A DNA stretch of 64,000 nucleotides from Lachnospiraceae bacterium (GCA_910574885.1 CAJTDD010000001.1:294109-358108), one strand, 5' to 3'. Shown: positions 35,602-45,973, counted from the first letter of the stretch. The notes: generated by a model from the sequence alone, not told the origin. Numbers and translations: made by a program.

Positions 35602-36672
35602 TCAATATATCCCCACCATAATCCGAAGGCCGGGAATCCTTTTGATCAAATGATACGCCAACAGGGTTAGCAAAAAACTGCCGGCTCCGATACAGACCAC
35701 CTGTAACCAAAGTATATCACAAAAACCCAAGACCTCATACGCCAAAGCAACCAAAATCGACTGATGCAAAAGATAAATAGGGTAAGAAGCATGATTCAAA
35801 TATTCTGTAACCCTTGTCTTCTCGTCCAAATATCTCTTTCCCATCACAAGCAGCGCCAAAATCGAGATCCATCCGATAAAATTGACCCACAGATCGCCAT
35901 AATAGGAAAACCGATAATAAAGCCCCACAGAAACCACCGTCACAATCCCCCATAGGCCTGCCAGCCATTTCCCATTATGTTCCAGCTTACCAATCACCAC
36001 ATCATTACTCAGCACATAATATCCCGCCCAAAATAAAGCCAAATCCTTACCGATACTGAACCCGCCGAAATTGCCCAGATAGTACATTAGCCATACCGGA
36101 ATAAATAAAAACACCACGCCTAAGACCGGCATCTTCTCTACCCGCAAAGCCGCCCTTTCATAGGGGATAAACCTAAACAACACTACAGCAAACAAGGAAA
36201 TCAAAAACAGAAACAATACAAACCACAGATGCCCCGGTGTGAACCCACCGTCATATCCGCTCAGATCCGTAACATGGGTAAAAAAGTAAACCCAATGCTC
36301 CCACAAGCTCCCGGTATAATGGTAAAAAAATTTTCTTGCAAACAAACTCTGGAAGGGCACAAGCAGAAGCATCCCACAGATAAAGGGAATCAGCAATTTA
36401 CGGATGCGCTGTACCACAAACTCCCTGAAAGACCTTCTCTCCAGCGCGAACCGCGCGCTCATGCCCGCTAAGACAAACAGAAGCGGCATGAACCAAGGAT
36501 TCACTGCCACGATACAGGTACTCAAGATCCGGTTCTCCCCCTGCCAGATATAAAAACGCGAACCGAAATCATTCCAGATCATAAACGTATGAACCGGAAA
36601 TAGCAGCAGGATCGTATAATTCCGCAGATTGTCTATATAATATTTCCGAGTTTCTGCGCCCTGCCCGTTCAT
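35602..36672 (-). CDS. Acyltransferase 3 family membrane protein
   Basis: A 356-residue polytopic protein of the acyltransferase-3 (PF01757) type, with about ten membrane segments. It begins RKYYIDNLRNYTILLLFPVHTFMIWN, with the family His near the first segment, and has GHLWFVLFLFLISLF in the middle. These add acetyl or succinyl groups to surface glycans. AGGAGG lies seven bases before ATG 36672. The accepted substrate is unknown. Confidence 0.87.
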   Translation of the reverse strand: MNGQGAETRKYYIDNLRNYTILLLFPVHTFMIWNDFGSRFYIWQGENRILSTCIVAVNPWFMPLLFVLAGMSARFALERRSFREFVVQRIRKLLIPFICGMLLLVPFQSLFARKFFYHYTGSLWEHWVYFFTHVTDLSGYDGGFTPGHLWFVLFLFLISLFAVVLFRFIPYERAALRVEKMPVLGVVFLFIPVWLMYYLGNFGGFSIGKDLALFWAGYYVLSNDVVIGKLEHNGKWLAGLWGIVTVVSVGLYYRFSYYGDLWVNFIGWISILALLVMGKRYLDEKTRVTEYLNHASYPIYLLHQSILVALAYEVLGFCDILWLQVVCIGAGSFLLTLLAYHLIKRIPGLRIMVGIY

Positions 36673-36711
36673 CTGAAAACCTCCTTTGCAGCAGACTTAA
36701 AAGTTTCACCT

Positions 36712-37221
36712 CTAAAGTTCCCGGCGATACCTCAGCATATGGTATGGATGCCCGTCCTTGCAGTCCGTTTCAGGAATGACAGAAAAAACCGTAAACCCAA
36801 AGGATTCTGCCAGTTTCCTAGACGCCAGATTTTCATCTCTGGATGAATAAATAAATTCCTTTGCGTCAAACATTTCCTTACAATATTGCATCAGACAGGC
36901 CAAAATCTGCGTCCCAAAACCCTTTCCTACATAATCCGGTCCCAGACAGATCCCGGCTTCCTGATAAACAAAAGGCTCCACCTTTTCCACACCTGCAAAG
37001 CCAATAGATGTGCCGCCCTCCTTTTCATAGACCAGATAGGTATCATGGCTCTTCTGAAATTCAATCGTTTTCAGGATTCTGGCCTTGGCGTCGCTTTCAC
37101 TTGTGGTAATGCTCCACATCATATACCGCGCAGTTTCCGGATGCCGCCAGACATTGGCATACATATCCTTCCAGTCAGAAAATTTTGCCTTATTAAGAAT
37201 TAAATCCTTGGTTTCCAGCAT
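36712..37221 (-). CDS. GNAT family N-acetyltransferase
   Basis: A 169-residue RimJ/RimL-like acetyltransferase. It starts MLETKDLILNKAKFSDWKDMYANVWRHPET; the acetyl-CoA site is LGPDYVGKGFGTQILACLM (Q/R-x-x-G-x-G/A type) and the end has NLASRKLAESFGFTV. ATG 37221 has GGAGGG seven bases upstream; the longer frame to 37338 adds unlikely sequence. Substrate unknown. Confidence 0.87.
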   Translation of the reverse strand: MLETKDLILNKAKFSDWKDMYANVWRHPETARYMMWSITTSESDAKARILKTIEFQKSHDTYLVYEKEGGTSIGFAGVEKVEPFVYQEAGICLGPDYVGKGFGTQILACLMQYCKEMFDAKEFIYSSRDENLASRKLAESFGFTVFSVIPETDCKDGHPYHMLRYRREL

Positions 37222-37255
37222 ATTCCTTCCCTCCGAACCACAAAAATATTCCCTT

Positions 37256-38569
37256 CTACAACACAGCCGCCTTCCCCGCAAGATATCCGGTAGCCCAGGC
37301 CCATTGAAGGTTGAAACCTCCGCAGATGCCGTCCACATCCAACAATTCCCCTACAAGGTACAGTCCATCTACGCACAAAGATTCCATCGTCTGGGGGCTT
37401 ATCTCCCTTGTCCGGACGCCTCCAGCGCTGACCTGCGCATTTTCAAATCCATTGGTATCCTGAACCGACAGCACGATTCCCTTGCATTTCTTTGCAACCT
37501 CCCGAATCTTCCGTTCATCCAAATCCGACACCTGCGTCTGCATCCGCACTTTTGCCTGCTCCAATATCCGCGGAATTAATTTCCGGTTAAATATCCCCGC
37601 AAGCCATTCCTCCGCCGTAAGATTCTTACGATTCCCGGCAAGCTTCACGAGCAATCCAAACACTTCCTTCTTGGAATATTCCGGCAGAAAATCTAACAAA
37701 ACCTCCGAGCGCTTCTTCTCCAAAAGCCCCATGGCAAGAAAGCGGCTGATTTGAAAGACCGGAATCCCGGAAATACCATAAGCCGTAATCTGTACCTCAC
37801 CACGATCCGAAAAGACCGCTTCCCCGTCAACCAGCGCCGTCACTGCGGCCTCCGTACGCACTCCCGACGCTTTTCCAAAGGGATGGTTCTTCGCCCTAAG
37901 CTGCACCAACGACGGAACGACAGAAGCCACACTATGTCCAAGAGACTTTGCGAGACGAAACCCGTTTCCATCCGAGCCAAAGACAGGAGCAGCCATCCCT
38001 CCGCAGGCAAGAATCACCCGGTCTGCCCGGAACGTGTGCTTCATCATTTTTTCGTTCCTTTGCCCATGCCCTCTTGCCTCGGGAATCAAAGCGCCTTGTT
38101 TCCCATCCTGAAAACGCTCCGTAACCCTGATACAGAATCGAGTCTGTTCCTTCACAACAGACTCTACTTTCACTCTACAGTAAATCTTGACCCCAAGGCG
38201 TTTTAATTCCAGCTCCAGAACCTCAAGCACAGCCGAGGCCTGTTCGGAACGAGGGTATGCATAATCCCCCCTCATCCGCGCCACAAGCCCCAGAGACGAA
38301 AAAAAACGAAGCGTATCTTCATATCCAAACTGCGCAAGCACACTTTTCGCAAACCCTATATCTTCACCACGGTAGCAGGATTCTACACAAGAACTCACAG
38401 CCTGACGGTTCGTCAGATTACACCGGCCATTCCCTGTTGCAAGAATCTTCCTGCCAATCCGTTCATTTTGTTCCAGAATAAAAACCTCTGCCTGCCTGTC
38501 GTTTCTCGCAGCGGCAATCGCCGCCACAATCCCTGCGGCTCCCCCGCCGATAATTCCAACTCTTCTCAT
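37256..38569 (-). CDS. HI0933/BaiN-like NAD(P)/FAD-dependent oxidoreductase
   Basis: A 437-residue flavoprotein. FAD motif GIIGGGAAGIVAAIAAAR (residues 5-22), then ERIGRKILATGNGRCNLTN, the HI0933 signature, and the C-terminal GELLDVDGICGGFNLQWAWATGYLAG. Members of this family include BaiN of bile-acid 7-dehydroxylation, but most have unknown substrates, so no bile-acid role is claimed. It follows the ynbB-like gene on the same strand. Confidence 0.9.
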   Translation of the reverse strand: MRRVGIIGGGAAGIVAAIAAARNDRQAEVFILEQNERIGRKILATGNGRCNLTNRQAVSSCVESCYRGEDIGFAKSVLAQFGYEDTLRFFSSLGLVARMRGDYAYPRSEQASAVLEVLELELKRLGVKIYCRVKVESVVKEQTRFCIRVTERFQDGKQGALIPEARGHGQRNEKMMKHTFRADRVILACGGMAAPVFGSDGNGFRLAKSLGHSVASVVPSLVQLRAKNHPFGKASGVRTEAAVTALVDGEAVFSDRGEVQITAYGISGIPVFQISRFLAMGLLEKKRSEVLLDFLPEYSKKEVFGLLVKLAGNRKNLTAEEWLAGIFNRKLIPRILEQAKVRMQTQVSDLDERKIREVAKKCKGIVLSVQDTNGFENAQVSAGGVRTREISPQTMESLCVDGLYLVGELLDVDGICGGFNLQWAWATGYLAGKAAVL

Positions 38570-38627
38570 GATACCCGCCTAATTACTGAACTATCATCTA
38601 TCTTTAAACATCCTAATTACTATGCCC

Positions 38628-39932
38628 TCATAATACAACCACGCCCTCCCGCACCAGATGCTCAAGAGACATCAAGATTCCAAGCCGCCCATGATGCCAA
38701 GTCAGCCCGCCCTGAAAATATACGGCATAAGGCGGTTTGATCGGACCGTCCGCGCTCAGCTCAATGGACGACCCTTGCACAAAAGCGCCCGCCGCCATGA
38801 TCACATCACTGTCATATCCAGGCATCGCCCATGGTATCGGCGTCACAAAGGAATCCACAGGAGCTGCCGCCTGAATCCCCTTGCAGAATGCAATGACCCC
38901 CTCCGGTTTTCCGAAGGTTACAGCCTGGATAATATCATGCCTGCTCTCACTGCCATTCGGCACTACGGCAAACCCAAGCTTCTCATAAATATTTGCCGCA
39001 AAAATAGCCCCCTTCAACGCGCCCGCCGTCACAGTTGGAGCAAGGAACAATCCCTGATAAAAAGACTGCATCACCCCAAGAGAAGCTCCGACTTCCTTTC
39101 CAAGTCCCGGAGAAGTCAGGCGGAAACCGCATGCCTCAATCAAATCCTTCCTTCCTGCAATATACCCACCAATGGGAGCAAGCCCGCCTCCCGGGTTCTT
39201 AATCAGCGACCCGACTACTAAATCCGCTCCAACGTCGCTGGGTTCTATGGTCTCCACAAACTCTCCATAACAATTATCCACCATACAGATGATATCCGGC
39301 CTGATATTCTTGACAAAATGAATCAACTCCCCAATCTGCCCCACAGAAAAACTAGGCCGGGTCTGATAGCCCTTGGATCTCTGAATCGTCACCATCTTCG
39401 TGTTCCCGCCAATTGCCTTACGTATCCCGTCAAAATCAAAAGTCCCGTCTGAAAGAAGCTCCACCTGCGAATAGGAAACTCCATATTCTGCAAGAGACCC
39501 CTTAGACGGACGGATACCGATAACCTCCTCAAGCGTATCATATGGCTTTCCCACAGGCGACAAAAGCTCATCGCCCGGCCTTAAATTCGCGCCAAGCGCC
39601 AGCGCCAGCGCATGGGTGCCGCAAGTAATCTGCGGGCGCACCAACGCACTTTCCGTATGGAACACAGAAGCATAAACCTCTTCCAGCGTATCCCGTCCCA
39701 CGTCATTATAGCCATACCCGCTGGCATAATGGAAACACCCCTCGCTGACCTGGTTCTTCTGCATGGCGTGAATCACCTTGAGCTGGTTATACTCCGCCAC
39801 ATTGTCAATCGCAGCAAACCGCTTGGCAAGTCCTACTTCTACCTCTCTGCCAAAATCCAGCACCTCTCTGCGAATCCCTAATTCCTTATATAATGAAATG
39901 ATATCAAAATCATAATTATCTTCTTTTGCCAT
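38628..39932 (-). CDS. ynbB: YnbB-like PLP enzyme (methionine gamma-lyase family)
   Basis: A 434-residue fold-type I PLP protein of the PF06838 group, once called aluminium resistance protein. Typical blocks: LDFGREVEVGLAKRFAAIDNVAEYNQLKVI, GYGYNDVGRDTLEEVYA, and the PLP Lys in VVGSLIKNPGGGLAPIGGYIAGR. Physiological substrate unproven. It follows miaA as in Bacillus. ATG 39932 is used; an earlier in-frame start at 40007 adds 25 atypical residues. Confidence 0.88.
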   Translation of the reverse strand: MAKEDNYDFDIISLYKELGIRREVLDFGREVEVGLAKRFAAIDNVAEYNQLKVIHAMQKNQVSEGCFHYASGYGYNDVGRDTLEEVYASVFHTESALVRPQITCGTHALALALGANLRPGDELLSPVGKPYDTLEEVIGIRPSKGSLAEYGVSYSQVELLSDGTFDFDGIRKAIGGNTKMVTIQRSKGYQTRPSFSVGQIGELIHFVKNIRPDIICMVDNCYGEFVETIEPSDVGADLVVGSLIKNPGGGLAPIGGYIAGRKDLIEACGFRLTSPGLGKEVGASLGVMQSFYQGLFLAPTVTAGALKGAIFAANIYEKLGFAVVPNGSESRHDIIQAVTFGKPEGVIAFCKGIQAAAPVDSFVTPIPWAMPGYDSDVIMAAGAFVQGSSIELSADGPIKPPYAVYFQGGLTWHHGRLGILMSLEHLVREGVVVL

Positions 39933-39964
39933 AAATCCTATTCCCCTCTTCCTTATTCTTCTGG

Positions 39965-40255
39965 TTACAACCACGAGTCCAAAATCTTCGTCCTCACAAC
40001 CGCGCACTTCGCATCAAACACAGGATTCAACGGCTGAATCTGCATAATCACCTCCGCCGCCTCCTTATACTTCTTCATATCATAAAGCAGCGACGCCCGG
40101 TTCAGCTCAAACAAAGCCTCCTCCCCCTTATCCCGAATCAAAGGCTCTAACGCCATCAACTCCCGGTACGTAGCCTCCGCATTCTGGGAACGGGCATAGA
40201 CCATCAGCAAAGTATTCATTTTCTTAATAAACTTACTCCGAAATAATTTTCTCAA
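39965..40255 (-). CDS. Small TPR-like protein of the miaA operon
   Basis: A 96-residue basic protein whose middle (ATYRELMALEPLIRDKGEEALFELNRASLLYDMKKYKEAAEVIMQIQPLNP) looks like two tetratricopeptide helical hairpins. The start is TTG 40255, overlapping the miaA stop by four bases (TTGA) with AAGGGG upstream; an internal ATG at 40219 is an alternative. I do not recognise a named family. Tight coupling to miaA supports that it is real. Confidence 0.6.
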   Translation of the reverse strand: MRKLFRSKFIKKMNTLLMVYARSQNAEATYRELMALEPLIRDKGEEALFELNRASLLYDMKKYKEAAEVIMQIQPLNPVFDAKCAVVRTKILDSWL

Positions 40256-41193
40256 CCCAGTTCGCCCCTTACATATCTTATCATATCACATAAGATTCTA
40301 TCCTCATCATAACCATATTCATCCTTATTTATCCAGATTACCTCCCTCTCCCTCTTGAACCAGGTAATCTGCCTCTTGGCAAAATGTCTCGTATCCCGCT
40401 TCAGCCTGTAAATGGCCTCCTCAAGGCTTAGCTCCCCGTCCAGATAAGCAAATATCTCCTTATACCCAAGTCCCTGCATAGACACCATATCCCGCTTACA
40501 GCCCATATCCCGCAGAGCCGCCACCTCATCCACAAGCCCGTCTTCTAACATCCGGTCCACCCGACTGTCAATCCGCTCATACAACCGTTTCCGGTCGTCA
40601 TTCAGCACAAAATAAACGAACCGGTAAGGAGACTCCTTCTGCCGCTCCCGCTCATTATGCTCCGAAATCCGCTGACCCGTCTGGTGGTAGAACTCAAGGG
40701 CCCGGATGACCCGTTTCACATTATTCTCATGAATCTGCAAAGCCGAAGCCGGGTCCACCGCCCTAAGCCGTTCATGGAGCGCCGTTTTCCCCTGCCTGCC
40801 TGCAATCTGCTCAAGCTCGCGGCGATAGGAATCATCCCCGTCATTTTCCGAAAAATCAATATCATAGAGCAAAGCCTGAATATAAAATCCTGTCCCGCCA
40901 ACCACAATCGGGATATGCCCCCGGGCATAAATTCCCTCCATCGCCGCCTTCGCCATCTGCTGAAAACGCACCACATGGAATTCCTCCCAGGGCTTTAACT
41001 CATCCACCAGGAAATGAGGAATTCCTTCCATCTCCTCCGGCCGTACCTTGGCAGACCCAATGTCCATATATTGATAGACCTGCATAGAATCCGCAGAAAT
41101 AATCTCCCCTCCAAGCGCCTTGGCAAGCCCAATCGATGCGTCTGTCTTCCCGACAGCCGTAGGCCCGGTCAGAACTACTAATGGTTTCTTCAT
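40252..41193 (-). CDS. miaA: tRNA dimethylallyltransferase
   Basis: MiaA adds an isopentenyl group to A37 of tRNAs that read UNN codons. The 313-residue protein has LTGPTAVGKTDASIGLA (P-loop), the catalytic DSMQVYQYMDIGSAK, PIVVGGTGFYIQALL and the C-terminal RDTRHFAKRQITWF. It begins two bases downstream of mutL, so mutS-mutL-miaA form one operon. Confidence 0.96.
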   Translation of the reverse strand: MKKPLVVLTGPTAVGKTDASIGLAKALGGEIISADSMQVYQYMDIGSAKVRPEEMEGIPHFLVDELKPWEEFHVVRFQQMAKAAMEGIYARGHIPIVVGGTGFYIQALLYDIDFSENDGDDSYRRELEQIAGRQGKTALHERLRAVDPASALQIHENNVKRVIRALEFYHQTGQRISEHNERERQKESPYRFVYFVLNDDRKRLYERIDSRVDRMLEDGLVDEVAALRDMGCKRDMVSMQGLGYKEIFAYLDGELSLEEAIYRLKRDTRHFAKRQITWFKREREVIWINKDEYGYDEDRILCDMIRYVRGELG

Positions 41194-41195
41194 AT

Positions 41196-43226
41196 TTACA
41201 CAATCCTTTTAAACTTTTTCTCCAGCTCCCGCCGGCTCATGGCAATAATCGTCGGCCTTCCGTGGGGACAGTGGTAAGGATTCTCAAGCTTTAGAAGCTC
41301 GCCAATCAGCGCATCCACCTCCGCAGCCGACAATCTCATATTCCCCTTCACAGCCGCCTTACAAGACATGGACGCCACCTTCTCGTCAATCATCTCCGGC
41401 GACAGATTCCGGTTCACCTCATCCGACAGGCTGTCAAGCATCTGCAAAAGCAGCTCCTTCTTCGCAATACTGAACAGATTATCCGGAACCGCCCGGACGA
41501 CAAAGGACTCCTGTCCAAATTCCTCGAACTCGAATCCGATTCTGGTAAACTGCTCCATATACCGATTCAGCAAATCCGCTTCCTGCATACTCAAATCCAG
41601 GACAATGGGCGGCGTAATCATTTGGGAAGTAAACTCCTGCGTCCGCATACTCCTAAGGGTTCTTTCATACAAGATGCGCTCATGGGCGGCATGCTGGTCA
41701 ATAATATAGAGATTCTCATGGAATTCCACCAGCCAATAGGTCTCGAAAACCTGCCCAATCAAATGATATTCATCCTTGGCTTCCCTTGTCAGAAGCCTCT
41801 CTTCAAATAAATCCAACTGCCTTGGCTCATCCGGCGTTTGTCCTGGTTTTTTTGCAACATCTTCGGCAGTTTTGGCCAGACTCTCTGCTGGTAAATCCTG
41901 CCGCGTCCCGTTCAAATTCTTCGCATATTCCACAGTTTCGCGGATACGTCCAGACTGAATCTCTGGTTGGAAAACCCCGCTTCGGTCCGTCACCTCAGCC
42001 GACGAACGCTGGCTATGGTAAGCCTCTACACGCTTCCGCATCTTCTCCATAAAATAATCCAGATTCCGTTCAGACGGGGACGGCAAAGCAGCTTTCTCCG
42101 AACGTTCCAATCCCTCAAAAGGAAGTGCAGCCCCAGAATCTTTCTTTCTGTCCGGATTCCCGCCATACCTCCTATTATCCCCAGGCTCCTTCCTAAGATT
42201 CTCTCCCGGCGCGTCCAGCTCCACATGTGGAATCAGCTCCTCCCCATGCAGTCCCTGGCTTACCGCCTCAAACACCCGGTTGTAGACCTCCTGCTGGTTA
42301 TGGAAACGAATCTCCATCTTCGCCGGATGCACATTCACATCCACGCCTTCACCGTCAATCTCCATAAGAAGCGCCACGAAGGGATACTTATGCTGCATGG
42401 AAAAATCCTTATAAGCATCCTCAATCGCCTTCGACACAATCTGATTCTTCACATATCGCCCATTGATAAAATAATTCTCAAAATTCCGGTTTCCCCTTGA
42501 AACAATGGGTTTTCCAAGGAAACCCGAAATCCGCATCCCAGGCGCCTCCCACTTGGTCCGAAGTAGATTAGATGCAATATCCCGCCCATAGACATGGTAA
42601 ATCACATCCCTAAGGCTTCCATTCCCCGAACTGTGCAGCTTCGACTGCCCGTTATTGATAAACTGAAAGGATATTTCCGGATGGGAAAGGGCAAGCCTTG
42701 TCATCAAATCCCCCACATGGCTCGCCTCCGTCATAGGCGTCTTCAAAAACTTCCGTCTGGCTGGAACATTATAGAACAACTGACGAATCAGAAACGTAGT
42801 TCCATCCCGCGCCCCCGTATCCTCAATATCTACCTCCATACCGCCATGAATCCGGTATCTTGTCCCAAAGGTCTGCTCCTTCGTCTTCGTCAGCAGCTCC
42901 ACCTGGGCGACCGCCGCAATACTAGACAGCGCCTCCCCCCGAAATCCCAGTGTTCCAATATGGACCAAATCATCCACAGAACGAATCTTACTGGTGGAAT
43001 GGCGCAAAAATGCGTTTGGAACCTCCTTACGTTCCATCCCGCACCCATTATCGGCAATCCGAATAAGCGATATCCCTCCATCCTGAATCTCCACGACAAT
43101 CGCAGTCGCCCCGGCGTCAATGGCATTCTCCACCAACTCCTTAACCACAGACGCAGGACGCTCAATCACCTCTCCCGCCGCAATCTTATCAATCGTAACC
43201 GTATCCAAAACCTGTATCTTACTCAT
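41196..43226 (-). CDS. mutL: DNA mismatch repair protein MutL
   Basis: The 676-residue protein has the GHKL ATPase N-terminus (VKELVENAIDAGAT, DNGCGM, GTLGFRGEALSSIAAV) and a C-terminal domain with the endonuclease metal motif DQHAAHERILYE and CPHGRP near the end. The MutL nuclease motif is expected in species without MutH. The linker (about residues 340-470) is low in conservation and rich in Arg, Glu and Pro. It starts three bases after mutS. Confidence 0.96.
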   Translation of the reverse strand: MSKIQVLDTVTIDKIAAGEVIERPASVVKELVENAIDAGATAIVVEIQDGGISLIRIADNGCGMERKEVPNAFLRHSTSKIRSVDDLVHIGTLGFRGEALSSIAAVAQVELLTKTKEQTFGTRYRIHGGMEVDIEDTGARDGTTFLIRQLFYNVPARRKFLKTPMTEASHVGDLMTRLALSHPEISFQFINNGQSKLHSSGNGSLRDVIYHVYGRDIASNLLRTKWEAPGMRISGFLGKPIVSRGNRNFENYFINGRYVKNQIVSKAIEDAYKDFSMQHKYPFVALLMEIDGEGVDVNVHPAKMEIRFHNQQEVYNRVFEAVSQGLHGEELIPHVELDAPGENLRKEPGDNRRYGGNPDRKKDSGAALPFEGLERSEKAALPSPSERNLDYFMEKMRKRVEAYHSQRSSAEVTDRSGVFQPEIQSGRIRETVEYAKNLNGTRQDLPAESLAKTAEDVAKKPGQTPDEPRQLDLFEERLLTREAKDEYHLIGQVFETYWLVEFHENLYIIDQHAAHERILYERTLRSMRTQEFTSQMITPPIVLDLSMQEADLLNRYMEQFTRIGFEFEEFGQESFVVRAVPDNLFSIAKKELLLQMLDSLSDEVNRNLSPEMIDEKVASMSCKAAVKGNMRLSAAEVDALIGELLKLENPYHCPHGRPTIIAMSRRELEKKFKRIV

Positions 43227-43229
43227 ACT

Positions 43230-45881
43230 CTATCCCCATCGGTTCTTCAGCTTATTTTGAATCTGATACAATGTATTCAACGCATCTATCGGCGTCAGGT
43301 TCCCAAGATCCAACCCCTTTAGCTCCTCAATCACATCGTCATCCCTCACCGTATCGAACAAGGACATCTGCGCCAGATCCACCTCGTCATAATGCTTAGG
43401 CTTTGCCGCCGGCTGCTCGCTCCCATGGGACGCAATATCCTTGATCCGATCCGTAATATCCGCCTGCACCAGCTCCTCCACGATCTCCTTTGCCCGCGCA
43501 ATTACAGACTCCGGAACCCCCGCAAGCCTGGCAACCTGGATTCCATAACTCTTATCCGCACCACCCTTCACAATCTTGCGCAGGAAAATGATATCGTCCC
43601 CCTTCTCCTTTACGGCGATACAGTAATTATTCACATTATGGATCTTTCCCTCAAGCTCCGTCAGCTCATGGTAATGGGTGGCAAACAATGTCTTGGCTCC
43701 CAGAAGCTTACTGTTGCTGATATGCTCAATGACGGCCCACGCGATGCTCAGCCCGTCAAAAGTACTGGTTCCACGCCCGATTTCATCCAGAATCAGAAGG
43801 CTGCGGCTGGTGGCATTCCGCAGGATATTCGCCACCTCCGTCATCTCCACCATGAACGTACTCTGCCCGCTGGCCAGATCGTCCGACGCGCCGACCCTGG
43901 TAAAAATCCGGTCCACCAGGCCGATATCCGCACTGGAAGCCGGAACAAAAGAGCCAATCTGCGCCATCAGCACAATCAAGGCAGTCTGCCGCATATATGT
44001 AGATTTTCCCGCCATATTCGGACCTGTAATCACAGAAATCCGGTTCTTTTTGTCATTCAGGAACGTATCATTAGCAATGAACATATCATTGGGAATCATC
44101 CGCTCCACCACAGGATGCCGCCCATCCTTAATGTCAATGACCCCCTTCTCATTTATCCTGGGGCGCACATATTGATTCCGCTCTGCCACCAAAGCAAAAG
44201 AAGAAAACGCATCCAACTGCGCCACAGCTTTAGCGCTTGACTGAATCCTTAATATCTGCGCGCCAATCTGATCACGCACCTCACAGAACAACTGATATTC
44301 CAACGCATACAGCTTATCCTCCGCGCCAAGAATCGTATCCTCCAATTCTTTCAGCTCCGGAATAATAAAACGCTCCGCATTCGCAAGCGTCTGCTTACGG
44401 GTATAATAATCCGGCACCAGATTCTTGAAGGAATTGGTCACTTCCAGATAATACCCGAACACTTTATTGAACCGGATCTTCAGGTTCTTGATTCCCGTTT
44501 TCTCCCGTTCGTCCGCCTCAAGTTTCGCAAGCCATTCCTTCCCGTCTGACTTCGCCAGGCGCAGCCTGTCCACTTCCTTGTCATATCCTTCCCGGATAAT
44601 TCCCCCTTCCCGCATGGCAATAGGAGGTTCATCCAAAATGGCAGACTTCACCAGCCCACAGAGATCTTCAAGCGTATCCAGGCTCTCATACAGCTCCACA
44701 AGCAGCGGAGCCTTCATCTCCCGTAAAAGATACTTAATATGGGGCAGCATGGCAAGAGAATGCTCAAAGGCAATCAAATCCCTGGGATTCGCAGACTGAT
44801 ACGTAATCCTGCATACCAGACGCTCCAGGTCATAGATTGAAGAAAGATACTCCCGGATCTCCTCTCTGGAAATTGCATTGTCCTTGAGTTCCTCCACAGC
44901 ATCCAGACGCCGCTCGATTTCCGCCCGGTCGATTAAGGGCTGCTCAATATGCTTGCGCAGCGCCCTTGCCCCCATGGCAGTCTTGGTCTTATCCAGCACC
45001 CAGAGCAGAGACCCTCTTTTCTGCTTCTCCCTGAGCGTCTCGCACAGCTCTAAATTCCGGCGGGTAGAGCTGTCAAGCAGCATATATTTCCCTGTGGCAT
45101 AGACCGAGAGCTTCGTGATGTGGGACAAATCCCGCTTCTGCGTCTCGATTAGGTATTTAAGCAGCGCCCCCGCCGCAATCACGCCGCAGTCAAAATCCCC
45201 AAGGCCAAGTCCATCGAGGCCGTTTACATGAAAATGATCCAAAAGCGTCCGCTGGCAGATAGAATCGTCAAAATACCATGCATCCAGAGAATACACCGTA
45301 ATACCAAGCTTTTCCTTCAACAATTCCAGATCCATGCCGCTCATGTAGAAAGCCTCGTTGCAGACCAGCTCCGACGGCATGAACTTATAAATCTCGTCAA
45401 ACAGCTTCTCCGACTCCGAAATCTCTGTGACCATATATTCCCCCGTCGTCACATCCGCCACAGACAGTCCAAAACGATCTGCAATATAGACTACGCACAT
45501 AATATAATTGTTCTTCGTCTCATCCAACGCCTGCACATCCAGATTCGTCCCCGGCGTCACGATACGGACCACATCCCGCTTCACTAAGCCCTTCGCGCTT
45601 GCCGCATCCTCCATCTGCTCACATATCGCCACCTTATACCCCTTAGAGACAAGGCGGTTCAGATAACCGTCCACAGCATGGAAAGGAACGCCGCACATCG
45701 GTGCGCGTTCCTCAAGCCCGCAATTCTTTCCGGTCAGCGTAATCTCAAGCTCCCGCGACGCTGTCAGGGCATCGTCAAAGAACATCTCGTAAAAATCTCC
45801 CAGTCTATAGAACAAAATGCAGTCCGGATACTCCTTCTTCGTCTCCATATATTGCTGCATCATCGGTGTTAATTCCGCCAC
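43230..45881 (-). CDS. mutS: DNA mismatch repair protein MutS
   Basis: An 883-residue MutS that recognises mispairs. The N-terminal mismatch domain has KKEYPDCILFYRLGDFYEMFFDDA with the Phe-x-Glu contact; the ATPase has TGPNMAGKSTYMRQ (about residue 619), DEIGRGTSTFDG and THYHEL. The start is GTG 45881 with AGAGAGG seven bases upstream. An extended -10 promoter and two leader hairpins lie upstream. Confidence 0.97.
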   Translation of the reverse strand: MAELTPMMQQYMETKKEYPDCILFYRLGDFYEMFFDDALTASRELEITLTGKNCGLEERAPMCGVPFHAVDGYLNRLVSKGYKVAICEQMEDAASAKGLVKRDVVRIVTPGTNLDVQALDETKNNYIMCVVYIADRFGLSVADVTTGEYMVTEISESEKLFDEIYKFMPSELVCNEAFYMSGMDLELLKEKLGITVYSLDAWYFDDSICQRTLLDHFHVNGLDGLGLGDFDCGVIAAGALLKYLIETQKRDLSHITKLSVYATGKYMLLDSSTRRNLELCETLREKQKRGSLLWVLDKTKTAMGARALRKHIEQPLIDRAEIERRLDAVEELKDNAISREEIREYLSSIYDLERLVCRITYQSANPRDLIAFEHSLAMLPHIKYLLREMKAPLLVELYESLDTLEDLCGLVKSAILDEPPIAMREGGIIREGYDKEVDRLRLAKSDGKEWLAKLEADEREKTGIKNLKIRFNKVFGYYLEVTNSFKNLVPDYYTRKQTLANAERFIIPELKELEDTILGAEDKLYALEYQLFCEVRDQIGAQILRIQSSAKAVAQLDAFSSFALVAERNQYVRPRINEKGVIDIKDGRHPVVERMIPNDMFIANDTFLNDKKNRISVITGPNMAGKSTYMRQTALIVLMAQIGSFVPASSADIGLVDRIFTRVGASDDLASGQSTFMVEMTEVANILRNATSRSLLILDEIGRGTSTFDGLSIAWAVIEHISNSKLLGAKTLFATHYHELTELEGKIHNVNNYCIAVKEKGDDIIFLRKIVKGGADKSYGIQVARLAGVPESVIARAKEIVEELVQADITDRIKDIASHGSEQPAAKPKHYDEVDLAQMSLFDTVRDDDVIEELKGLDLGNLTPIDALNTLYQIQNKLKNRWG

Positions 45882-45933
45882 AGTTGTACCTCTCTTATTC
45901 TTAATTTTATAATTTATACCCGCAGGGCATTCC

Positions 45934-45973
45934 GTAATACATGCCTCTACAGGGCGGATGGACTTCGTCCATC
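45934..45973 (-). other. Two hairpins in the mutS leader
   Basis: GATGGAC-ttc-GTCCATC (45957-45973) is a perfect 7-bp stem. GGCAT/ATGCC pair just downstream in the transcript (45925-45946 region). No T-run follows, so neither is a terminator; they could affect mRNA stability or initiation at the mutS GTG. Confidence 0.4.

Noticed and set aside
37256..38569. Bile-acid (bai) gene
   Set aside because: Only the broad HI0933/BaiN family matches; no other bai genes are near and the family is widespread.
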